Assembly (NCBI GenBank): GCA_964571275.1
Contig: CAZNCQ010000009.1
Coordinates: 1-64,000 of the forward strand
Origin: DASRQZ01 sp964571275
GTDB taxonomy: Bacteria > Myxococcota_A > Polyangia > Fen-1088
DNA: 64,000 nucleotides
Reading direction: 5' to 3'
The position numbers and the translations under genes were made by a program. Positions 36,035 to 44,308 of this stretch are shown here, piece by piece; positions within the stretch are counted from its first letter, which is position 1; each line of letters opens with the position of its first letter. The notes under the pieces are model-generated. The model saw nothing but the letters and a program-made list of their open reading frames with translations. It was not told the origin of the DNA and did not search any database.

Positions 36035-37108
36035 CTAGTGGAACTCGATGGTCGATAGACGGCCCACTTTGCGGGCGCCGAAGATCTTGAGGACGACCGC
36101 GTGCGGCCCTTCGACACCGCTGGTATCGACCGCGGCGCTCTGGTCCTTTTCGACGCCGCCGGTGCTTGCGACCTCCAGCGTGCCGAGGCGGCGCTCGTCC
36201 TCGAGCCACACCTCGATGCGCGCGCCGGGATCGCGGGCTGCGAGACGTGCCGTGAAGGTATGGACCACACCCGGCGTGGCGCCGAAGTCGACGCGCTCAT
36301 AGCGGATGGCGCCGCGGCCGGCCAGCGGTTCGACCGCCTCGTTGCGAGCACGCGAGCCCTCGAGCCGATCCGCGTTGCCCGCTTCGATCTGGTTGCGGAG
36401 GTAGGTCGTGATCGGAAACGCCCAGCGGCGGCCGCTCGGATCCTTGCACGAGGCAGCCGCGCAGCGCTGGGTGCCGTCGGCGAGGGGCGAACAGGTCATC
36501 TCGCAGGCCTCTTCGCAAAGACCGGCATCGGAGAACTGGGCGAGGCCCGAGCAGCTGTCGGGCTCGAGCGCGCAGAACCGCTTGACCTGGGCTCCCTTTG
36601 CGGCGTCTCGACCACGGCACGAGTAGGCCTCGCCGGTGAAGACGTTGCCGAAGAACGCGCCCTCCTGATGAGGAAAGGCGATGTCATTGTCGCCGGGAAC
36701 CAGGTCAGCGCCCATCGTGGGCGCGGCGCTGATCATCGAGACCATGACGTGCTTGCCGGTGCGGTTGGTGAGCGCGATCAGACACGACGACACCTTCTCT
36801 TCGCAGGCATGGTCGCAGGTTCCGTCGAGCCACTCGGGCGCGACGCCCATCGAGCCGGGAAACCGCGACCGTTTTCCACTGGCGTCGGCCGGTCCGTCGA
36901 GGAACTGGTCGGCGCGCAACGCACAGCGGGCCACGTATTTCAGCATCATCGCCTGAAGCTCACTGGCTTGCCCGGCTGTGGCGCGAGACTGCGTCGTGGA
37001 GAGACCGTTTTGAAGCGCTGCGTGCGCCGACCCGCCGATGGCGGTCGTCGATGCGGCGCCGGCGACCACAACAGCGGCGGTGCGGACAAGGCGGGTCACG
37101 AGCTTCAT
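36035..37108 (-). CDS. Exported protein with the shared RCAL/APEW/FFGNVF domain and CBM6-like end
   Basis: A 357-residue secreted protein. AAAGGAGAG precedes the ATG and a signal peptide covers residues 1-31. One NGLS motif (ALQNGLSTTQS) remains at the mature N-terminus. The following domain matches that of the ricin-lectin lipoprotein at 30803-32065 almost motif by motif: KYVARCALRADQF, GVAPEWLDGTCDHAC, SSCLIALTNRTGKH, HQEGAFFGNVFTGEAYSC. More Cys pairs follow to about residue 235. The last 115 residues (YERVDFGATPGVVHTFTARL, RIEVWLEDERRLGTLEV) look like a CBM6/35-type carbohydrate-binding fold. It lies 50 nt after the MNGFT-repeat gene and is probably transcribed with it. Confidence 0.82.
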   Translation of the reverse strand: MKLVTRLVRTAAVVVAGAASTTAIGGSAHAALQNGLSTTQSRATAGQASELQAMMLKYVARCALRADQFLDGPADASGKRSRFPGSMGVAPEWLDGTCDHACEEKVSSCLIALTNRTGKHVMVSMISAAPTMGADLVPGDNDIAFPHQEGAFFGNVFTGEAYSCRGRDAAKGAQVKRFCALEPDSCSGLAQFSDAGLCEEACEMTCSPLADGTQRCAAASCKDPSGRRWAFPITTYLRNQIEAGNADRLEGSRARNEAVEPLAGRGAIRYERVDFGATPGVVHTFTARLAARDPGARIEVWLEDERRLGTLEVASTGGVEKDQSAAVDTSGVEGPHAVVLKIFGARKVGRLSTIEFH

Positions 37109-37158
37109 CGGACTCTCCTTTGATCGCAGGCTCGGAGGAGACTACGAAGGAATGTCGT

Positions 37159-37625
37159 TCAGTGCCGGGCGATGGCGTTGAGGGGGCGGCTCGAGTCGAT
37201 CCCGCTCACGTTCCGGATCGCGGTGCGCGCCTCAAAGACCGGACGCCCGAGGAGCAGACGGTTGTGGCCCAGCCCGTTCATGGTGAAGCCGTTCATGGTG
37301 AAGCCGTTCATGGTGAAGCCGTTCATGGTGAAGCCNNNNNNNNNNNNNNNNNNNNNNNNNNNNNNNNNNNNNNNNNNNNNNNNNNNNNNNNNNNNNNNNN
37401 NNNNNNNNNNNNNNNNNNNNNNNNNNNNNNNNNNNTGGTGAAGCCGTTCATGGTGAAGCCGTTCATGGTGAAGCCGTTCATGGTGAAGCCGTTCATGGTG
37501 AAGCCATTCATGGTGAAGCCATTCATGGCGAAGCCGTTCGGCGCGGGCGCCGCTTGAGCGCTGCTCTGCGTGAGGGCAGTGGAAACCGTGAGGACACCCA
37601 GCAGGCCGAGAGTGAGCTTTGTCAT
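37159..37625 (-). CDS. Exported MNGFT pentapeptide-repeat protein, interrupted by scaffold gap
   Basis: A signal peptide (LTLGLLGVLTVSTALTQSSAQA) leads into PAPNGFAMNGFT and then tandem MNGFT pentapeptides running into the 100-N gap. On the far side the repeats resume in another reading frame of the contig and end in a 36-residue tail (GHNRLLLGRPVFEARTAIRN, then VSGIDSSRPLNAIARH) with a TGA at 37159. The frame change comes from the arbitrary gap length, not from a mutation. I therefore treat the two halves as one gene of unknown length. The repeats resemble the NGLS array of the neighbouring lipoprotein family. It precedes the 36035-37108 gene on the same strand. Confidence 0.75.
37274..37533. 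repeat. 15-bp minisatellite (MNGFT array) with an unresolved centre
   Basis: Perfect units of ccgttcatggtgaag: four before the gap (37274-37333) and four after it, followed by two variants (37444-37533). Unit phase before and after the gap differs, so the true missing length must be 5 more than a multiple of 15 (for example 95 or 110), not 100. Assembly collapse of a longer array is likely. Confidence 0.92.
37336..37435. other. Scaffold gap of 100 Ns
   Basis: Exactly 100 N, the usual placeholder for unknown length, lying entirely inside the repeat array. The repeats explain why assembly failed here. Confidence 0.99.
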
Positions 37626-37665
37626 GCCCTCTCACCTTTGCACCTGTGGTGCCACCCGGCCTCAG

Positions 37666-37693
37666 AAGTAGCTATCTAGGATTTCAGCTACTT
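37666..37693 (-). promoter_or_regulatory. 8-bp dyad upstream of the MNGFT gene
   Basis: Perfect inverted repeat AAGTAGCT (37666-37673) / AGCTACTT (37686-37693) around a 12-nt loop, 41-68 nt before the MNGFT start codon. The position fits an operator overlapping the promoter. No matching regulator was identified. Confidence 0.45.
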
Positions 37694-37744
37694 GTGGTGC
37701 TGCGCCGTGCGTCTAATCATGATGATTCGTGCCGTGACGTATGA

Positions 37745-39793
37745 CTAGCGATCTCCTCGGCCGTTAGTCACTCGGCCGCCGCGCGAGAAACGCCGACGGC
37801 GCCGCACCAGGTGAACGACCGCCAAGAGAAGCAGAACCGGCACCGGTCCGTCGGCGCGGCTGACATTGCAATTGCAGCCGCTCCCAGCGTTCGCGCCTCC
37901 GTTGGCCGCCCCGCCCGAGCCCGAGTGACCGCCGGCCTGCGTCGTTCCATCGCCGCCGCCCGTCGCGGACGCGCCGCCGGTTCCGCCTGTGCCGCCGGTC
38001 CCGCCACCTCCTTCACCCGCTGTGCCGCTCCCCCCGGCGCCGGTCCCGCCGGTCGCGGCGTCCGCCGTCGTCTCGCCCGCATCTGGGGAGCTGCCTCCTG
38101 CACCCCCCACTCCGGTCGATGGAGGCGAAAGCACGTACATGAGCGCGGCACCGTAAGGCACGTTGACGGAGATCCCGACGGTCATTCCGGTCACGTCGGC
38201 GCGGTTCCAGAGATCGCGCACGGTGGGAGTTCCCGAGACTCCGAGCTGCGCGAACGAAACGGCGATGGTTGCGTCCTGCGTGCCGCGGTTGAACAGCGCC
38301 ACCGCCTTGCGCCCGCCGCTGAGATCGCGTGCCCAAACCTCGGTCGTGCCTTGCTGTGCGATCCGTTTCGCGTGCGTGCCGAGCGCATCCTGGTTCACCG
38401 CGAGCACCTCTTCGTTGGTGAGCAGCGCGAGCGTCCAGGGACCGGTCGTAGCGTCGGTGGTCAGCGACTGCACGTTGCCGCCGAAAATGAGCGGCGAGGG
38501 CAAGATGCTCCACAACGACATGATCGTGACCTGATCGTTGTGCGTGAACGTCGTTTCGCCGGATGCGTGCCACTCGCAGCGCGGGCCGAGATATCCGAGC
38601 GGAAGCATGTCCGTGTCGGGCCAGTGGCCTTGCGCGAGGCCGCTCGCCGCCTGCCAGGTCCCCGCGGCGGTGAAGACGCCAGGGAGGTTCGTGATCGCGT
38701 TAAAGTCCCAGAAATCGTCCACCACGCGCCACATATCGGCATCCGCGTTCAGATCGGCGACGGAGCTCGGCAACCAGGTCGGATCGTCCGCGCCCGGCGA
38801 GAAGCTCACCACGATCGCGCGGCCCGTCTTGTTGACGGACCGGCGGATCGCGTCGGCTTCCGCCTGGTGGTAGACCTTGGTGGTGTTGTTGAGCATGTCG
38901 TCGATCTTCACGAAGTCGATTCCCCATTGCGCGTACTGCGCGAACAGGGCGTCGTACCAGGCCTGACCGGCGGCGGTGGCGCCGTTGACGCCCCACATAT
39001 GCGTATCCCAGGGGCAGGGATCGTTGACGTTCGCGGCGTCGGTGGCGTGAAACGTGGAACCGGCGATCGGCGAATTCGCGGTCACGGCGGTGCGCGGGAT
39101 GCCGCGCATGATGTGGATTCCGAAGCCCAGACCCAGCGCGTGAACCTGATCGGCCACCGATTTGAGCCCATTCGTTCCCGTCGCGGACGGGTACTTCGAT
39201 GACGACGGCAAGTAACGGCCGTTGGCGTCGAGCGTGTCCTCGGGGTCGTACCAGCGGTAGTCGATGACGACCTGGTTCCAGCCAAAGGGTTGAAGCGTCG
39301 CTTTCAACGCTTGCGCCTGCTGGACCACCTCGTTTTGCGTGACGCTGGCGCCGTAAGAATCGTAGCTGTTCCAGCCGAGGGGCGGCGTCGGGCGCAGCGT
39401 CGTGCCCGAGACGACGGTCAGCGTCGCCGTGGTGTTGCCCGATCCGTTGCTGACCGTGACGTCGATCGGATAGGAGCCGGCGACGGGCGCTGTCCCGGAG
39501 ATGGTTCCCGAGCTCGACCCGAGGGTGAGCCCGGACGGCAGCCCCGTCGCCGAGAACGTGAGCGGCGTCTGCCCGGTCGCGGGGATCGTGTAGAGGAACG
39601 GCGTGGAGGGCACTGCGCCGACGACGAGCGGCGGTTGGATGCGCGGAGCCGCCGGCGGCGGCGTCATGGAGATCGTGATCGTGGTTTGCGCGGCACGAGC
39701 TGTTGCGGCAAAGCCGAGCGCGCAGGCCAGCGCAGAGGCCAACCTCGCGGAGGGACCGAAAGCGGGCAGGGACACACGAAGGACCTTCGACAT
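37745..39793 (-). CDS. GH27 alpha-galactosidase-like enzyme with Ig domain and MYXO-CTERM-like tail
   Basis: A 682-residue secreted glycosidase; AAGGAG precedes the ATG and a signal peptide ends at ARAAQ. Residues about 50-130 are an Ig-like domain (TGLPSGLTLGSSSGTISGTA). The GH27 barrel begins at PPLGWNSYDSYGASV; the nucleophile Asp is in GIDFVKIDDML and the acid/base Asp in GHWPDTDMLPLGY. A C-terminal beta domain follows. The end is a Gly/Ser/Ala linker, then CNCNV, a hydrophobic stretch and RRRRR, which resembles the MYXO-CTERM surface-anchoring signal. It is divergent from an AraC-type regulator 89 nt away, which probably controls it. Likely substrates are galactosides of plant polymers. 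Confidence 0.93.
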   Translation of the reverse strand: MSKVLRVSLPAFGPSARLASALACALGFAATARAAQTTITISMTPPPAAPRIQPPLVVGAVPSTPFLYTIPATGQTPLTFSATGLPSGLTLGSSSGTISGTAPVAGSYPIDVTVSNGSGNTTATLTVVSGTTLRPTPPLGWNSYDSYGASVTQNEVVQQAQALKATLQPFGWNQVVIDYRWYDPEDTLDANGRYLPSSSKYPSATGTNGLKSVADQVHALGLGFGIHIMRGIPRTAVTANSPIAGSTFHATDAANVNDPCPWDTHMWGVNGATAAGQAWYDALFAQYAQWGIDFVKIDDMLNNTTKVYHQAEADAIRRSVNKTGRAIVVSFSPGADDPTWLPSSVADLNADADMWRVVDDFWDFNAITNLPGVFTAAGTWQAASGLAQGHWPDTDMLPLGYLGPRCEWHASGETTFTHNDQVTIMSLWSILPSPLIFGGNVQSLTTDATTGPWTLALLTNEEVLAVNQDALGTHAKRIAQQGTTEVWARDLSGGRKAVALFNRGTQDATIAVSFAQLGVSGTPTVRDLWNRADVTGMTVGISVNVPYGAALMYVLSPPSTGVGGAGGSSPDAGETTADAATGGTGAGGSGTAGEGGGGTGGTGGTGGASATGGGDGTTQAGGHSGSGGAANGGANAGSGCNCNVSRADGPVPVLLLLAVVHLVRRRRRFSRGGRVTNGRGDR

Positions 39794-39882
39794 GGGGCGT
39801 CTCCTTGTGAGCCGGTCCTGAACTGATACTCCAGGTGAAATGAGGCTCGCTATCGCTGCGATGTTCGAACTATGGTCTATTT

Positions 39883-40884
39883 GTGAGGGCGCGCCCAGCG
39901 AACCGGCCCCGCGCGGACGCCAGCCTCTGGCGGCGCCGATCGTTCGAGGTTCTGAAGTCCGGCGTCGTCGCCGGACAGCTGCCGGGGCCCGAGCCGCCCG
40001 CCGCGTGGGAACCGCACCTGAGACAGCTCGTCGACGCGTCGCGCGCGCCCGTGGAGGGACCGCGGTGGTGGACGCCCAGCAACGCGTACTTTGGTAACGT
40101 CGAGACGCGCACCGACCCGCACGCCTATCGCTGGGACGGGATGCATCGGCTGGGGCCGCGCGCTCGGCCGTTGGTGTTCTTCCAATTGACGCTCGCGGGT
40201 TGGGGACACTTCGAGCTTTACGGAAAACCGCCCCGGCGCGTCACCCCGGGAACGGCATTCTTCGCGGTCGTGCCATCTCGCCATCGTTACTACCTGCCCG
40301 AGGAGTCACCCGGCTGGACCTTCGCGTGGATCGGCGTCTACCACCCCTACGTTCTGCGCCGCATCGCCAGGCAGGTCGCGACCAGTGGCCCGCTCGTCGT
40401 GACGCCGCCGTCGAGCGAGCTCGTCGCGAGCACGATGCGCCTCGTCCGTGGCGCGTTCGAGAAGGATTTTCGAGACCGCCACGACGTGGAGCTCGCGCTG
40501 TTCGAGTTCCTGCTGGCCTATGAGCGGCGCGCGGACGAGCTTCGGGATCCGGAGGGCGATCGGGAAAGGCTGCTCGAATGGCTCCGCGGGCGCGTGCTGG
40601 CGAGCCGGCGGCGCCCGCTGGACGTCGACGAGGTCGCGGCCGAGCGGGGCATGAGCCGCAGTCATTTCAGCCACCATTTTCGTGCCTGCACCGGGCTGTC
40701 GCCGGCCCGCTACATGACGGAGCTGCGCGTGCACGAGGCGGCACGCGCGTTGCTCGCCACGCGCGCACCCGTCAAGCAGATCGCCACCGAATGGGGATTC
40801 GCGAACCCAACCCATTTCGGCAGAGTCTTCCGCCGATTCCAGCACGCGAGCCCCGCCGCGTACCGGCGCTCGTTCGGTTTCTGA
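39883..40884 (+). CDS. AraC-family transcriptional regulator
   Basis: A 333-residue regulator. The N-terminal 230 residues form a cupin-like sensing domain (FQLTLAGWGHFELYGKPPRR, GTAFFAVVPSRHRYYLPEES). The C-terminal 100 residues carry two helix-turn-helix motifs: VDEVAAERGMSRSHFSHHFR and KQIATEWGFANPTHFGRVFR. The start is a GTG. It lies between the GH27 and GH43 genes and is divergent from GH27, so it likely responds to a sugar from these substrates. This is inferred from position. Confidence 0.93.
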   Translation: MRARPANRPRADASLWRRRSFEVLKSGVVAGQLPGPEPPAAWEPHLRQLVDASRAPVEGPRWWTPSNAYFGNVETRTDPHAYRWDGMHRLGPRARPLVFFQLTLAGWGHFELYGKPPRRVTPGTAFFAVVPSRHRYYLPEESPGWTFAWIGVYHPYVLRRIARQVATSGPLVVTPPSSELVASTMRLVRGAFEKDFRDRHDVELALFEFLLAYERRADELRDPEGDRERLLEWLRGRVLASRRRPLDVDEVAAERGMSRSHFSHHFRACTGLSPARYMTELRVHEAARALLATRAPVKQIATEWGFANPTHFGRVFRRFQHASPAAYRRSFGF

Positions 40885-40937
40885 GCGGCTTCAGTTCGTC
40901 TTCGTGAGCAGGCCGACCTGTCAGGGCTTGAAGGTTC

Positions 40938-42680
40938 TCAATCGTGGCTGGTCACGGTGAACGAATCGAAGTCGGCTTTGTTGTCGGCCGTGGCCCCGTT
41001 CTTGACGGCGTAGAGGCCGATCGCGGCGCCGGTCCACGCTTGCAGACGCCAGCTGAGATCGACGTCGCCATTCAGAGCCACGCTGATCGGCGCGCCCATG
41101 TCCTGCCACGTGCAACCGTCGGCGCTGAAGGAGAAGGTGGCGTTCTCCATCCCGTCGACGCTGACCTTGAGATGGACCGACGTGCCCAATGTGTCATCGA
41201 AGGGAACGGTTGCCACCGTATTGCGGGTCGCCCCGGCGCCGTCCGTGCGGTTTGCCGCATTGGTGAACGATGCGAGCTCGATGACTTTCCCGTCGTCGGT
41301 GCGGGTCAGTGAGAACATGACGTTGAAGGCGAGGGTCGAGTGCAGGATGATCCCCGCTGCTTCCGCCCCGCTCTCGGGATCGAACGAAACCACCGTCTCC
41401 GCATCGAACGTCTTCAAGTCGACGCGCTGGAGAGGGATGGCGTTGTAAGCGGCGGCGCCGTTGACGTCACCGTCCTGGGTCTTGATTCGCAAGAAGCCCG
41501 GATGGTCCGTGAGCGACCAGCTGGCGCCCGACCAATCCGGCGTGGTGTGAAAGAACCATTGTGGCCCGAGCGTCGTCGACGAGAAGTCGTCGCTGCGCTG
41601 GATCTCGTAGGGCGTGAACGGCAGGTTGGGGCCGTCGTTGCCCAGGCTCGGCTTCTTGCCGTTCTTGGGACGCCACCAGCCATCGTCCGTCCAGATGACC
41701 GGCTCGAGGCACATGCTGCGCGCCAGCGTGCCGTAGTCGTATTGCCAGGTGTGGAACGTGACGAACCACTCGCCATTCTGCGTTTGGATGAGCTCGGAGT
41801 GCTGGGGCCCTTCGAATGGATGGTCGGGGTCGGTTCCTCGATTCAAGTTCTCCAGCACGGGGTTGGTCGGATCCGGTTGCCAGGGCCCCGCCAGGCTCAT
41901 GGAACGCGCGGAATTGATGATCCCGTCGGCGCCTCTCTCGGTTCCGTTGCTGGACCAGGTCACGTAGTAATATGGGGCGCGCTTGAACAGCTCCGGCCCC
42001 TCGTTCCATCCCGCGTACGACGACACGCTCGGATTGACGACCGACTTTCCGTCGGCGCTGAGCTCGACGATCTTGCCCGTGCTGCTGACCAGATACACCC
42101 GCCCGTCATCATCGATGAAGACACCCGGATCGTAACCGCCACCGGCATCGAGCCCGCCGGGGATCTGGGTGTACGGCCCTCCGGGTGTAGGCGACTCGAA
42201 GACCTGCAGGGGCATTCCGTTGTACGTGGCGTAGATCATGAACATGTTGGTGTTCGTGTTGAAGATCATCTCCGAGCCCCAGATACCGTTCGAAACCTCG
42301 CCTGTCGCAATCGACGGAAATGACGAGAAGCCGTTTCCGATGTACTCCCAGTGAACGAGATCCTTGGAGTGCGCGACGGCCAGCCCGGGCTGCCAGCCGA
42401 ACGTCGAGCGCACGGAGTAGTAGTCCTCGCCCACCCGCACCACGGCGGGATCGCTCCAATCACCTTTGATCACCGGGTTCGTGTACTGCCAGACGCCGCC
42501 GGTTCCACCGGTTCCACTCGCGCCCGGGGCTCCGCCAGCCGCGCAAGCCATGGTCAGATCCACGCCGGCATCTGTCGGTCCCCCGCTCGCGGCCGAGTGC
42601 CGGCCGCAACCTGCGGCGACGAGCACGCCAGCGCACAACGTCAGGACCGCGATTCGCCCAGGGATACGTCGGATCTCCAT
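40938..42680 (-). CDS. GH43-family beta-xylosidase/arabinofuranosidase-like lipoprotein
   Basis: A 580-residue predicted lipoprotein (LVAAGC lipobox) with a short Gly/Ala linker. The five-blade GH43 domain shows the catalytic set: the general base Asp in GDWSDPAVVRVGEDYYS, the pKa-modulating Asp in DPGVFIDDDGRVYL and the acid Glu in NEGPELFKRAPYYYV. After residue 380 there is a beta-sandwich of the beta-xylosidase C-terminal type (FFHTTPDWSGASWSLTDHPG, AGIILHSTLAFNVMFSL). No clear ribosome site precedes the ATG, so the start is moderately certain. It probably trims arabinoxylan or related side chains at the cell surface. Confidence 0.92.
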   Translation of the reverse strand: MEIRRIPGRIAVLTLCAGVLVAAGCGRHSAASGGPTDAGVDLTMACAAGGAPGASGTGGTGGVWQYTNPVIKGDWSDPAVVRVGEDYYSVRSTFGWQPGLAVAHSKDLVHWEYIGNGFSSFPSIATGEVSNGIWGSEMIFNTNTNMFMIYATYNGMPLQVFESPTPGGPYTQIPGGLDAGGGYDPGVFIDDDGRVYLVSSTGKIVELSADGKSVVNPSVSSYAGWNEGPELFKRAPYYYVTWSSNGTERGADGIINSARSMSLAGPWQPDPTNPVLENLNRGTDPDHPFEGPQHSELIQTQNGEWFVTFHTWQYDYGTLARSMCLEPVIWTDDGWWRPKNGKKPSLGNDGPNLPFTPYEIQRSDDFSSTTLGPQWFFHTTPDWSGASWSLTDHPGFLRIKTQDGDVNGAAAYNAIPLQRVDLKTFDAETVVSFDPESGAEAAGIILHSTLAFNVMFSLTRTDDGKVIELASFTNAANRTDGAGATRNTVATVPFDDTLGTSVHLKVSVDGMENATFSFSADGCTWQDMGAPISVALNGDVDLSWRLQAWTGAAIGLYAVKNGATADNKADFDSFTVTSHD

Positions 42681-42812
42681 GTCGCTATAGAAGTACGACA
42701 CGAGGCGTTTTGGGTCTATCCCGCGACTGAAAAAATGCGCTGCAGCGCTCCGCTGCCGGCCGCGCCGCCGATTCGTTGACAGCGGCACATAGGCCGCTCC
42801 ATTCTTGCGGCG

Positions 42813-43424
42813 ATGGTCGGCGCAAACGGCGGCGCCGGCGCGGCGTCGAAGGCGGATCCAGCCCAGCTCGATGCGTTGGCACGCGGCGCACTGACGCAGG
42901 ATCCAGATGCGATCCGACGGTTCCTGCTCGCGATCGCGCCGGTGATCTGGCGCGCCTGCCGCGGCGTCATGGGGTCCCGTCACGCCGATCTCGAGGACAC
43001 GATTCAGGACTGTTTCGTCGACGTGACCCACGGGCTAGCCAGCTACCGCTTCGAAGGCAATCTCCTCGGTTTCGTGACCAAGATCGCCGTTCGGCGCGCG
43101 CTGGCCTATCGGCGGCGCAGCGTCGCACGCGTCCGGAATCTGCAGCTGCTCGACGATCTGCACGACGAGGCGCCTCTCGCCGACGCGAATGTCGGCGAGA
43201 TCGAGCGGGCCGAGGTGATGAGGGATCTGATCCGCCGCGTACGACCCATCCAGGCGGAGACACTCGTCATGCGCGTCGTGATGGGCTTCACGGTCGAGGA
43301 GATCGCGGTTGCGACGGAAGTCTCCGTCAACACCGTCAAGACGCGTTTGCGCCTGGGGAAGAAGTCCCTCCGGAAGCTTCTCACCCTGCACGCGTGGCAC
43401 ACCGCAAAGGAACCCGCGCGATGA
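42813..43424 (+). CDS. ECF-type RNA polymerase sigma factor (triad 2)
   Basis: A 203-residue sigma factor with region 2 (IRRFLLAIAPVIWRACRGVM, DLEDTIQDCFVDVTHGLASY, LGFVTKIAVRRALAYRRRS) and region 4 (RPIQAETLVMRVVMGFTVEE, ATEVSVNTVKTRLRLGKKSL). The stop overlaps the ATG of the anti-sigma gene. The order here is sigma, anti-sigma, envelope protein; in triad 1 the envelope gene comes first. Confidence 0.94.
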   Translation: MVGANGGAGAASKADPAQLDALARGALTQDPDAIRRFLLAIAPVIWRACRGVMGSRHADLEDTIQDCFVDVTHGLASYRFEGNLLGFVTKIAVRRALAYRRRSVARVRNLQLLDDLHDEAPLADANVGEIERAEVMRDLIRRVRPIQAETLVMRVVMGFTVEEIAVATEVSVNTVKTRLRLGKKSLRKLLTLHAWHTAKEPAR

Positions 43425-44308
43425 GGGTCGATGAACACCCAGAGGAGCTGCTCGATCGAGCGAGGCGCGGCGGGCTCGCTCCCGAGGAGCACGCGAGCCT
43501 GCAACGACACGTCGAGGGGTGTTCCGTGTGCGCGCTTCAGCTCTCGCTGGCGCCGCGGTTCGAGCGAGAGCTGGCTGCGCAACCGCGCGACCCGTTGCTG
43601 TCCGAGCGCGCCGTCGAAGGCGCCATCCAGCGAATGCAGAGGTCGCCACGGGTCGGCGGCACGCGCCCGCTCGCCCGGTGGTCTCGCTGGGCGGCGGTGG
43701 CGTTGCTCGTGTTCGGCGTGACGGCGGTGGCCGCGGTCATCAGACGAACGATCGCGCCGCGCCCGGAGGTCCAAACGCCGATCCCATCCGTCAAACCTCC
43801 GGCGGCGGTCGCGCCGATTCGTCCTGTGGAATCCCCGCCGGCGGAAGCGCCGGTGATGCCCGCATCATCGCCGCCGAAGGTGCCCGCATCCGCACACGCT
43901 GCCGCTCACCCGACGACGACGGCCGAAGCGCTGTTCGAGCATGCGGAGGCGCTGCGCCGCGAGGGGCGCGCCGCTGCCGCGATCGCGATCTACCGCCGTT
44001 TGCAGGCCACGTTTCCCGAGACGGCGGAGGCCCAGCTCTCGTTCGCGCTCGCGGGCCAGCTCCTGCTCAGACAGGGACGCCCGGGGGACGCGCTGGCGCA
44101 GTTCGATCGACATCTGAGCTGGGGGCGCGAGGTGGGCGAGGGCGAGGTCGGCGAGGAGGCACTGGCCGGGCGAGCGACAGCGCTCGAGCAACTGCACCGC
44201 ACCTCGGAAGCCATCGCGGCGTGGAAGACTTTGCTGGCGCGCTATCCGCGATCGGTCTATGCGGAGCGGGCGCGCGCGCGTCTCGGGCAGCTGACCGAGC
44301 AACGGTGA
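43421..44308 (+). CDS. Anti-sigma factor with zinc-finger-like N-terminus and TPR-like repeats
   Basis: A 295-residue membrane protein. The start ATG overlaps the sigma stop (ATGA). The N-terminal HxxxCxxC motif (HVEGCSVC, about residues 29-36) marks a zinc anti-sigma domain. A transmembrane helix at about 89-106 (WAAVALLVFGVTAVAAVI) is followed by a long Pro/Ala linker and helical repeats (ALFEHAEALRREGRAAAAIA, SVYAERARARLGQLTEQ). It lacks the FecR domain of its counterpart at 9654-10988. The stop overlaps the start of the next gene. Confidence 0.88.
   Translation: MRVDEHPEELLDRARRGGLAPEEHASLQRHVEGCSVCALQLSLAPRFERELAAQPRDPLLSERAVEGAIQRMQRSPRVGGTRPLARWSRWAAVALLVFGVTAVAAVIRRTIAPRPEVQTPIPSVKPPAAVAPIRPVESPPAEAPVMPASSPPKVPASAHAAAHPTTTAEALFEHAEALRREGRAAAAIAIYRRLQATFPETAEAQLSFALAGQLLLRQGRPGDALAQFDRHLSWGREVGEGEVGEEALAGRATALEQLHRTSEAIAAWKTLLARYPRSVYAERARARLGQLTEQR

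Noticed and set aside
37274..37533. Could the direct repeats be a CRISPR array?
   Set aside because: Units are 15 bp and adjacent with no spacers, and they are translated in frame as MNGFT.
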